A stretch of 29,738 nt of DNA from a virus: IMG/VR virus record IMGVR_UViG_3300038548_000112, positions 1 to 29,738 of that record; one strand, given 5' to 3'. Both the position numbers and the translations under genes were made by a program. Positions 1-4,493 of the stretch are shown piece by piece. The notes beneath the pieces were generated by a model. The model did not search any database. It was not told the DNA's origin and saw only the letters and a program-made list of their open reading frames with translations. Position 1 is the stretch's first letter; each line of letters starts with the position of its first letter.

Positions 1-125
1 CTGTGCTCTTCCCGGCCATGTTGAGTGAGCGTAAACCCTTGGTCAAAGATATCCGTATCTCGAGCGTAGTTATCTCGAACGTAGTTTACAGCTTCCCATA
101 AAGATTCTGGTGGCCTTGTTGACAT
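1..125 (-). CDS. N-terminal part of an unknown leftward phage gene
   Basis: The minus strand opens with ATG at 125-123 and reads without a stop to the window edge, giving 41 residues (MSTRPPESLWEAVNYVRDNY at the start, then an acidic and polar stretch). An AGAGGTG ribosome binding site lies about 8 bases upstream of the ATG, and an extended -10 promoter sits about 50 bases upstream, so the start is well supported. The fragment is too short to assign a family. It points left, away from the rightward genes, and probably heads the early leftward transcription unit. The C-terminus is outside the window. Confidence 0.72.
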   Translation of the reverse strand, partial: MSTRPPESLWEAVNYVRDNYARDTDIFDQGFTLTQHGREEH

Positions 126-177
126 CTGCTTACACCTCTGAATTAAGTTACTTATTGATTACCGTATTGGCAGAGCC

Positions 178-186
178 ATTATACCA
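178..186 (-). promoter_or_regulatory. Leftward extended -10 promoter
   Basis: On the minus strand the sequence reads TGG-TATAAT, a perfect -10 box preceded by the TGn extension that can substitute for a -35. The hexamer 17 bases further upstream (GGCTAT) is a poor -35. Transcription would start near 171, leaving a leader of about 45 bases before the ATG at 125 with its AGAGGTG site. Confidence 0.6.
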
Positions 187-268
187 CACTTCAATAGTGA
201 ATAGCCAGGATGATCTAAGGGCTAGCCTGGGGCCTATAGTAGTGGTGTGAACCCTATGTGCATGAATA

Positions 269-297
269 TTGTATGGGACTGCGATCTATGGCATAAT
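269..297 (+). promoter_or_regulatory. Rightward extended -10 promoter for the 339-2026 cluster
   Basis: TTGTAT at 269-274, a 17-base spacer, and CATAAT at 292-297 preceded by TGG (289-291). The -10 matches five of six consensus positions and carries the TGn extension; the -35 is weak (TTG only). Transcription would start near 304, about 35 bases before the first gene of the rightward cluster. It is the mirror partner of the leftward TGG-TATAAT at 178-186. Confidence 0.5.
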
Positions 298-338
298 ACC
301 CTAGCTGGTACTTTATCAGCATCACACAGGTAAAGACG

Positions 339-1037
339 ATGACAAACGAACAACGTACCAACGCGATAAGGAAGGTGAAAGCCTGCCTTGCGCACGCAGA
401 CTCGGAGCGTAACGCAAACGAAAACGAACGCGCTACTGCTCTGAGACAGGCCAATGCACTCATGGAAAAGTTTAGCATTGGCATCATTGACCTCGGTGAC
501 ACAGACGAGCTCGGCGCCGTTGGCGAGGGCAAAATCAGTGTCGGCGCCAAGCCCTGGAAGGCGGATACGGTCAACGCAGTAGCCGCCCTCTACGGGTGCA
601 AGGTCCTGTACGGATTCGGCAACGCCTACATCTACGGAAGGGACCACTACCGGCATGTGGTGGAAGATATGGCTGGCTTCGTAATGGGCAGCATTGAAAA
701 GGAAGCCAAGGCTAAGAAGGGCGATAAGACCTTCAAAACCAGCTTCAGAATGGGGTGTGCTCAGGGCGTCTGGGGACAAGTCAATGCCATCCTTGCAGAG
801 CGTGCTAAGGCTCACGACGGTATCAGTGCATCCAAGGCTCTGGTGCTTGTGGACCATTTCAAGCAGGAAATGTCCCTTGCCGATGACTACATTGCCGAGC
901 ATGTTGGCAAGGTCGGAAAGGGCAACGCCCGCAAGATAAAGGATGCCAACGCTTTCCTCGCCGGCAAGGATTATGGGAGCACCATCAACTTGTCTGACCA
1001 GCTTGGCGATGCCTCCCCCAAGGGCCGGCTCACATGA
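339..1037 (+). CDS. DUF2786/DUF7168-like phage protein
   Basis: 232 residues. The N-terminus (about residues 8-48) has the DUF2786 pattern: a helical stretch with AIRKVKACLAHADSERNANE and then ALRQANALMEKFSIG, matching the family's K-x-x-L-A-x-A...S-x-N-x-x-E-A-x-x-A-x-x-x-A-x-x-L-M plan. The rest, with GCKVLYGFGNAYIYGR and a helical second half, fits the DUF7168-type C-terminal region that often accompanies it. Biochemical role is unknown; such proteins are common in phages and prophages. It is first in a tight rightward cluster, with an extended -10 promoter 40 bases upstream and an AGG ribosome site 8 bases before the ATG. Its stop overlaps the next start (ATGA). Confidence 0.85.
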   Translation: MTNEQRTNAIRKVKACLAHADSERNANENERATALRQANALMEKFSIGIIDLGDTDELGAVGEGKISVGAKPWKADTVNAVAALYGCKVLYGFGNAYIYGRDHYRHVVEDMAGFVMGSIEKEAKAKKGDKTFKTSFRMGCAQGVWGQVNAILAERAKAHDGISASKALVLVDHFKQEMSLADDYIAEHVGKVGKGNARKIKDANAFLAGKDYGSTINLSDQLGDASPKGRLT

Positions 1038-1258
1038 TAACCGTCAAGCCATGCAGTGGATGTGGGAATTATCCCACATTCTGTACCTGTGGGGGTGGGA
1101 TCCCACAGGTGTATGCTCCGTGTATCAGCGCATTCTTTAACCAGCACGAAGCTAAGCTCATCAACATAAGCGAAGGCCCACAAGGGGAGGACGTCGCCAC
1201 GTACACATGTCCTCACTGCCACGGCATTCACGATAGTCGAGTAATCCGAAATGGATGA
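1034..1258 (+). CDS. Small zinc-ribbon-like protein
   Basis: 74 residues. Cysteines come in two clusters: an N-terminal C-x2-C followed by C-T-C (residues 7-19), and a C-terminal C-P-H-C-H-x3-H (around residues 59-66). This spacing suggests a small metal-binding fold, possibly one zinc held by both ends. No specific family is recognised. The ATG overlaps the preceding stop by four bases (ATGA), so translation is probably coupled. The gene end overlaps the next gene by eight bases. Metal binding is inferred from the cysteine pattern only. Confidence 0.75.
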   Translation: MITVKPCSGCGNYPTFCTCGGGIPQVYAPCISAFFNQHEAKLINISEGPQGEDVATYTCPHCHGIHDSRVIRNG

Positions 1259-1460
1259 GGACGCAGCCAACTTAATCCAAGCCCTTAGCGAGGAGCTTGA
1301 GTATTACATTGCCAGTGATGAACCAGGCATTGCCCTGGACTCCACTGATGCAGAACGTTTAGTCACAGAGGCTCAACAAGTTGTTTATGATCACGAGTGC
1401 TCCAAGGTGGACCTAGTGGATGGCAGACCCAAGCCCACTGTCCTCAGGGGGTACATCTAA
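1251..1460 (+). CDS. Small acidic hypothetical protein
   Basis: 69 residues, strongly acidic and mostly helical in the first two thirds (D/E-rich, ALSEELEYY, DAERLVTEAQQVV). No motif that I recognise. It starts inside the end of the zinc-ribbon-like gene (8-base overlap), and its TAA shares one base with the ATG of the next gene (TAATG), both typical of translational coupling in this cluster. Function unknown. Confidence 0.7.
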   Translation: MDEDAANLIQALSEELEYYIASDEPGIALDSTDAERLVTEAQQVVYDHECSKVDLVDGRPKPTVLRGYI

Positions 1461-1594
1461 TGCTCTGGGCAATGAATGGTCTGGGCCTAGTCGCCATAGG
1501 TCTTATCGTAGGTGGGGTCGTGCTGGCTATCCTGAGCCGGCCCCTTGTCAAACTCTGGTACTGGCTGGAGGAAATAACAGATGAAGAAGGTTAG
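1460..1594 (+). CDS. Small single-pass membrane protein
   Basis: 44 residues. I chose the ATG at 1460 (TAATG overlap with the preceding stop) rather than the in-frame ATG at 1397, which would run far into the upstream gene. The protein is a hydrophobic helix at about residues 5-27 (GLVAIGLIVGGVVLAIL) followed by a short basic and aromatic segment and an acidic tail, ending EEITDEEG. It is probably an inner-membrane protein. No family is recognised. The next small gene begins inside its last five codons. Confidence 0.65.
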   Translation: MLWAMNGLGLVAIGLIVGGVVLAILSRPLVKLWYWLEEITDEEG

Positions 1595-1736
1595 CTGGAT
1601 ACTCGCCCTGTATCTGACCGTCGTGATTGACGTTAGTGGGCAGGGCTTCACATACATCACGATGGGTCCCAACGGGGAAACTCTGGTGTGTACTCCGCTC
1701 CAAGGGGGTGGATCATATTGCGTGGTGCAGCCATGA
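1581..1736 (+). CDS. Small secreted or membrane-tethered protein
   Basis: 51 residues. The N-terminus MKKVSWILALYLTVVIDVSG has the shape of a signal peptide: two lysines, about 14 hydrophobic residues, then small polar residues. The exported part is only about 30 residues and contains two cysteines (C37, C47) that could form one disulfide across a glycine-rich hairpin. There is no lipobox, so this is not a lipoprotein. It overlaps the upstream gene by 14 bases, and its TGA overlaps the next ATG (ATGA), which supports it as a real coupled gene. Role unknown; a periplasmic factor is possible. Confidence 0.65.
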   Translation: MKKVSWILALYLTVVIDVSGQGFTYITMGPNGETLVCTPLQGGGSYCVVQP

Positions 1737-2026
1737 ATAACGCACGTGACATCTACATAACTTCTGCCCAGGGTAAGAGCCTTACCGAGCAGATGGCAAA
1801 GGTTAGTCCAGACATTAAGCTGGGTGAATTTCTAACGGCCCTTGCGAAAACTAACGAACGCTCGCTCAAGCTTGGCAGGTGTTACATCAGATGTAACACA
1901 AAACACGACCCACCCCTCGGTGACATGATACTTAGGGTGGAATTTGAGGGTCTTGACGCTGATATTGAGTCCTTCTGCAAGGATTTGTTGCATCTGATTA
2001 CGTCAACTGATGTAACAGGTGGTTAG
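1733..2026 (+). CDS. Hypothetical protein next to the repeat region
   Basis: 97 residues. I place the start at the ATG at 1733, which overlaps the previous stop (ATGA); an in-frame ATG at 1688 would run through the upstream gene. The sequence is a mixed alpha/beta protein (MNNARDIYITSAQGKSLTEQ; then a K/R-rich middle with two cysteines; then ILRVEFEGLDADIESFC and a helical end). No family is recognised. Its coding sequence carries several copies of the 9-bp element GATGTAACA/TGTTACATC, including a 19-bp palindrome at 1880-1898, so the gene overlaps the putative origin or control region. A role in binding those sites is possible but unsupported. Confidence 0.75.
   Translation: MNNARDIYITSAQGKSLTEQMAKVSPDIKLGEFLTALAKTNERSLKLGRCYIRCNTKHDPPLGDMILRVEFEGLDADIESFCKDLLHLITSTDVTGG
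1880..1898. repeat. 19-bp palindrome of two opposed 9-bp elements
   Basis: TGTTACATC-A-GATGTAACA is a perfect inverted repeat around one central A. It is the outermost full copy of the element that recurs up to 2219, and it lies inside the coding sequence of the 1733-2026 gene. Confidence 0.85.
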
Positions 2027-2034
2027 ATGTAACA
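1986..2034. repeat. Further 9-bp elements at the 3' end of the 1733-2026 gene
   Basis: Exact GATGTAACA copies lie at 2009-2017 and 2026-2034, and a one-mismatch TGTTGCATC lies at 1986-1994. The copy at 2026-2034 begins on the last base of the gene's stop codon. Confidence 0.75.
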
Positions 2035-2084
2035 CAATGAGTTCCGCGCGTAACCCCTTGTAAGAGCTGGGGATTTTACCGATT

Positions 2085-2111
2085 TGTTACATCTGTTACA
2101 TCTGTTACATC
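2085..2111. repeat. Left iteron triplet (TGTTACATC x3)
   Basis: Three exact tandem copies of TGTTACATC with no spacer (2085-2093, 2094-2102, 2103-2111). They face a second triplet of the opposite orientation at 2193-2219 across an 81-bp A+T-rich core. The core starts with the palindrome TTAATATTAA (2112-2121). Confidence 0.95.
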
Positions 2112-2192
2112 TTAATATTAAATAAGTGTCTATTGAAATATAGTGTACTAATCAGCTCTATATAGGTGGTAAATACTCTGCAATGGTAATCC

Positions 2193-2219
2193 GATGTAAC
2201 TGATGCAACAGATGTAACA
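2193..2219. repeat. Right iteron triplet (GATGTAACA-like x3)
   Basis: Three tandem 9-mers: GATGTAACT (2193-2201), GATGCAACA (2202-2210) and GATGTAACA (2211-2219). They are the reverse complement of the left triplet, with one mismatch in each of the first two. CCCCAGCTCCTTA at 2240-2252 mirrors TAAGAGCTGGGG at 2061-2072, so the symmetry extends beyond the triplets. Confidence 0.93.
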
Positions 2220-2314
2220 AGTGTTGTTGACAAGGACGTCCCCAGCTCCTTAAAAACCCGCCCGTTGCGAGAACGACGTCCATAAATTAAAACGTCGAGC
2301 GGTCTGAGATAACG

Positions 2315-2376
2315 GATCAAACTGTCATGATCTAGATCTGCTCAAACGCTAATAGTTCAGGATCGGGATCGCGATC
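2315..2376. repeat. Cluster of six GATC sites with two palindromes
   Basis: GATC occurs at 2315, 2329, 2335, 2361, 2367 and 2373, six times in 62 bases where chance predicts fewer than one. The palindromes GATCTAGATC (2329-2338) and GGATCGCGATCC (2366-2377) make up part of it. Dense GATC sites are known from Dam-regulated enterobacterial origins; Dam methylation in this host is not known. Confidence 0.8.
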
Positions 2377-2420
2377 CGCGGCTCCGCCGTCTAGTAATTA
2401 AAGTTGTTTTCCTGGGCAAA

Positions 2421-2446
2421 TAAAAATCGGGGCCATCCTTGGCCCC
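2421..2446 (-). terminator. Rho-independent terminator of the 2457-2726 gene
   Basis: On the minus strand, GGGGCCA-AGGA-TGGCCCC forms a 7-bp stem with a 4-base loop, followed at once by GATTTTTATTT. It starts 10 bases after the leftward gene's stop codon, exactly where its terminator should be. Confidence 0.88.
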
Positions 2447-2456
2447 ATGTTCCGCC

Positions 2457-2726
2457 TTACTTGGCCCAGTTCACCCAGCCCTGCTTCAGCGCGTAGCCCA
2501 CGAATTTACCGCCATCGCCGGCAGTAATGTAATCGTGCTTGTGGGCAATTTCGGCGTAGGTCCGTCCAGCCTTTATCGCTGTGCACATCTGCGCATACTG
2601 GTCAATGGTATGCTCCACGCGTCCCTTAAACTCCTTGCAGCCGTCCAGGGTCAGCATACGCTTATCCACAGGCTTTTCGGCTTTGGTGTTTTCGGTGGTG
2701 GTGGTCTTTTCTGCTTGCTTAGCCAT
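2457..2726 (-). CDS. Small leftward protein of unknown function, possible helix-turn-helix
   Basis: 89 residues. The first 20 residues are low-complexity (K/T/E-rich); the remainder is compact and helical, with CKEFKGRVEHTIDQYAQM and then GRTYAEIAHKHDYITAGDG. The stretch T-Y-A-E-I-A-x-x-x-x-Y-I could be part of a helix-turn-helix, which would suit a regulator sited between two operator-rich regions, but this is a guess from spacing. The start is fixed by AGAGGA about 8 bases before the ATG. It has its own promoter (2875-2903) and terminator, and is the only leftward gene embedded in the rightward block. Confidence 0.8.
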   Translation of the reverse strand: MAKQAEKTTTTENTKAEKPVDKRMLTLDGCKEFKGRVEHTIDQYAQMCTAIKAGRTYAEIAHKHDYITAGDGGKFVGYALKQGWVNWAK

Positions 2727-2811
2727 TTTAGTATTCCTCTGTGTAAAGGTTTAACGTGTTTTCCGCGCGCCCTACCCTTGGCGACCAGCCACCCCTGTGA
2801 CCCGACCCGCT

Positions 2812-2825
2812 GCGGTAGGTACCGC
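2812..2825. repeat. Hairpin-forming palindrome in the leader of the 2457-2726 gene
   Basis: GCGGTAGGTACCGC is a near-perfect palindrome within a G+C-rich stretch. It falls inside the roughly 140-base untranslated leader predicted for the leftward transcript and could form a stable hairpin there. Confidence 0.5.
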
Positions 2826-2866
2826 TTGTGTGGAGCGTGGATGGGGAAAGGCCCCCAACCCAAACT

Positions 2867-2903
2867 ATAATAAGATTCTACCATAGTGCTACAAGAAGTG
2901 CAA
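2867..2903 (-). promoter_or_regulatory. Leftward promoter for the 2457-2726 gene
   Basis: On the minus strand: TTGCAC (2903-2898), a 17-base spacer, and TAGAAT (2880-2875) preceded by TGG, again an extended -10. A second, overlapping pair (TTGTAG, 16 bases, TATTAT at 2872-2867) is also possible. Transcription would start near 2868, leaving a leader of about 140 bases. Confidence 0.6.
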
Positions 2904-2992
2904 GCACTTTCGCAGTATAAAAACTAATGCGAAATCCCCCCAATGTTGGCACGAGACTTGCATACCCAATCGCCCAGGTTTGTAGTAATCTA

Positions 2993-3090
2993 AGTTGTAC
3001 AACTCCAGGTTGTTATCCTGCCAAGCAATACAACTCCAGGTTGTACAACTCCAGGTTGTATGCCCCCACCCCGATACAACCTAAAGTTGT
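2993..3090. promoter_or_regulatory. Array of four ACAAC-N5-GTTGT operator-like palindromes
   Basis: Inverted repeats lie at 2999-3013, 3030-3044, 3045-3059 (all ACAACTCCAGGTTGT) and 3076-3090 (ACAACCTAAAGTTGT). Their starts are 31, 15 and 31 bases apart, so the array is symmetric. An extra AGTTGTACAACT palindrome (2993-3004) overlaps the first. The half-sites resemble the ACAA...TTGT operators of lambdoid helix-turn-helix repressors such as 434, with one more base in the spacer. The array lies between the leftward promoter at 2867-2903 and the late rightward block. The rest of 2727-3219 holds no gene I can support. Confidence 0.7.
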
Positions 3091-3183
3091 GACGGAAGAC
3101 CGGGGGGGTATGAACCCCAACCAAAACTTTTTTCCCACTACCCGACATCCACACATGGAGACGAAATTCAAGACATTCAGGGA

Positions 3184-3212
3184 TTGCATATCCCCGCGTA
3201 TGCGCGTATAAA
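3184..3212 (+). promoter_or_regulatory. Possible rightward promoter before the late operon
   Basis: TTGCAT (3184-3189), a 17-base spacer and TATAAA (3207-3212) make a fair sigma70-type promoter. Transcription would begin at about 3219, directly at the ATG at 3220, so either the first gene is read from a nearly leaderless message or the match is fortuitous and the true promoter lies in the palindrome region upstream. Confidence 0.35.
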
Positions 3213-3219
3213 GGAGTGT

Positions 3220-3381
3220 ATGCCGTCGAAGTCCAATAAGCAGCGGAAATTCATGCGTGCAGCGGCTCACGATCCCAAATTTGCGAAACGCAATGAGATT
3301 CCTCAGGGCGTAGCGCGAGATTTCGTCAATGAAGACGCCAAACGCAGACAGCGTCTCGTCGCACAAGAGGTGAGAAAGTAA
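3220..3381 (+). CDS. Small basic conserved phage protein
   Basis: 53 residues beginning MPSKSNKQRKFMRAAAHDPK. This N-terminus (MP-K-S-x-K-Q-x-x-F-M) is a recurring signature of small basic phage proteins related to the DUF3008/DUF7681 kind, usually found near packaging genes; function unknown. I use the ATG at 3220, preceded by AAGGAG at a short spacing of three bases. A TTG at 3184 would add twelve poorly matching residues. It is the first gene of the late block and ends one base before the next ATG. Confidence 0.7.
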   Translation: MPSKSNKQRKFMRAAAHDPKFAKRNEIPQGVARDFVNEDAKRRQRLVAQEVRK

Positions 3382-3382
3382 G

Positions 3383-3850
3383 ATGCCCAGCAAAATCAAC
3401 CCGTATGCCGAAAATAGCACCGGAGCAGCGATGGAGGCTTGTTACAACTCCTGCCAGACTTGTAAGTTCTCCATGGACCATCACATGATGCTCCAATGCT
3501 GTCATCCGAAGCGTGGCAAGACTATGGCGTACGACATCAACGCCTGCCGCTCCATGGATGAGAAGTACGAGAATGGCTTCATGCTGCAAGAGCAGAGTAA
3601 CTACTGCGTGGAGACGAGTTGGTGGTGCAAGGAGTTCAGTGCCCAGGACATCGACAACGACCCCAGTGACTATGGTGGAGGCAACAAAGCAGCGAGTGAG
3701 CGCTATATTAAACGAATGCGTGAGCAAGCAGGGCCAGAGCCGAAGGAGACAGAGGGAGACCGTAGAGAGCGTCTTCGCAAAAAGAAAGGCCCCAACCCGA
3801 AATATGGCGGTGGATCCGTAGGAGGCGCAGCGGCAGGCGGAGGCACTTAG
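3383..3850 (+). CDS. Cysteine-rich protein, putative metal binder
   Basis: 155 residues. Eight cysteines fall in the first 82 residues: C20, C24 and C27, then C39-C40 followed by H41, then C55, C75 and C82, with a HH pair at 33-34. This looks like a small metal-binding or disulfide-rich domain. The second half is charged, then glycine-rich (KYGGGSVGGAAAGGG). No named family is recognised. A GAGG ribosome site lies about 11 bases upstream of the ATG. Its TAG shares a base with the following GTG start. The C-terminal tail lies in the stretch whose reading frame is discussed in the findings. Confidence 0.75.
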   Translation: MPSKINPYAENSTGAAMEACYNSCQTCKFSMDHHMMLQCCHPKRGKTMAYDINACRSMDEKYENGFMLQEQSNYCVETSWWCKEFSAQDIDNDPSDYGGGNKAASERYIKRMREQAGPEPKETEGDRRERLRKKKGPNPKYGGGSVGGAAAGGGT

Positions 3851-4083
3851 TGACCGACATAGCCAACTGGAGTATGCACGTCAACGGGACGAGAGCCCAA
3901 ATCGCTACCTCTGACGAGCGTAACAATCCAGGAATACGTATTGCGAGCTTGCGGCGAAGACGGCGCAAAGGATACGACGATATACCGGGCAACCCCAGAG
4001 ACAAGGCACGTAGAGATGTTACTCGTGGACACCGTGCGAGCCGTGGCCGCGGAAGACCTCCAGGACCACCAGGACCGCCCTAA
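3850..4083 (+). CDS. Arg/Pro-rich hypothetical protein; frame uncertain
   Basis: 77 residues from GTG at 3850, with a good GGAGG site 6 bases upstream. Both ends are coupled to neighbours: TAGTG at the start and TAATG at the end. The first 30 residues look ordinary, but the rest is extremely basic and then ends RPPGPPGPP, which is unusual. Another frame across 3920-4096 reads like a normal soluble protein (VTIQEYVLRACGEDG and onward). The real product may therefore switch frame, or the sequence may carry an indel. If the frame is right, the protein is a basic nucleic-acid-binding tail upstream of the terminase. Confidence 0.45.
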   Translation: MTDIANWSMHVNGTRAQIATSDERNNPGIRIASLRRRRRKGYDDIPGNPRDKARRDVTRGHRASRGRGRPPGPPGPP

Positions 4084-4493
4084 TGCCAGAAGAAATTAAA
4101 ATAGTAGAGACGATGTCCACTGAGCAGTATGAAGCTCAGCAGGCATTGGAGAGTAAGCTCAACGACATTGCCACGGCTTCTACACAGTACGGTGGAGGCA
4201 AGCTACTCAAGTTCACGCGCTCTACCAAAGTAACTCGGGCAGATGTAGTTGAGTCTTTTACCAACGCTTTCCAGATGATAGGGGGAGTTGATAGACTTGC
4301 GCTGTGGGCTGACCAGAACCCAGGCGATTTCTACAAACTGTTCGGCAAACTGATGCCCCCCGCTGCGAGCGACTTACTGGACGGCCAGCGTGAGTTCGTG
4401 GTGAGGCACATCCTCCCGCCCCCTGAAATGGATACGAACCCACGCCAGACTCAGCGCACGCTGGAAGCGGAGTACACTGAGATAGATGCCTGA
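4083..4493 (+). CDS. terS: Terminase small subunit (DNA-recognition)
   Basis: 136 residues. Small terminase subunits bind the packaging site and load the large subunit. The diagnostic part is residues 55-95: a helical stretch, then QMIGGVDRLALWADQNPGDF and YKLFGKLMP. The pattern GG-x-x-x-L-x-x-W-A-x-x-N-P-x-x-F-Y-x-L-x-x-K-L-x-P is typical of one family of phage small terminases. Position supports it: it lies directly upstream of an unmistakable large subunit and overlaps it by eight bases. The C-terminal tail is polar and acidic, as expected for contact with the large subunit. Confidence 0.82.
   Translation: MPEEIKIVETMSTEQYEAQQALESKLNDIATASTQYGGGKLLKFTRSTKVTRADVVESFTNAFQMIGGVDRLALWADQNPGDFYKLFGKLMPPAASDLLDGQREFVVRHILPPPEMDTNPRQTQRTLEAEYTEIDA

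Larger units (their letters stand above)
2027..2420. other. Gene-free region: candidate replication origin or master control site
   Basis: I find no credible gene here. From left to right it holds a 9-bp element, the arm TAAGAGCTGGGG, the left triplet, an 81-bp core with 23 G+C bases (28%), the right triplet, the mirrored arm, and then six GATC sites between 2315 and 2376. Opposed iteron arrays around an easily melted core are the plan of many plasmid and phage origins. An operator array for a phage regulator would be the main alternative. No initiator gene is visible in the window, so the origin call is inference. Confidence 0.5.

Noticed and set aside
2439-2870. Open frame of 143 codons on the plus strand
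   Set aside because: It lies across the leftward gene, its terminator and its leader on the opposite strand, has no ribosome site and reads as low-quality sequence. The minus-strand gene has promoter, ribosome site and terminator.
3100-3140. GGGGT-ATGA-ACCCC hairpin followed at a distance by six T
   Set aside because: The stem is only 5 bp and the T-run is about 10 bases away; no upstream rightward gene needs a terminator here.
2927-3211. Open frame of 94 codons on the plus strand through the palindrome array
   Set aside because: The coding sequence is dictated by the repeated palindromes (NSRLYNSRLY), with no ribosome site; the DNA is better explained as a control region.
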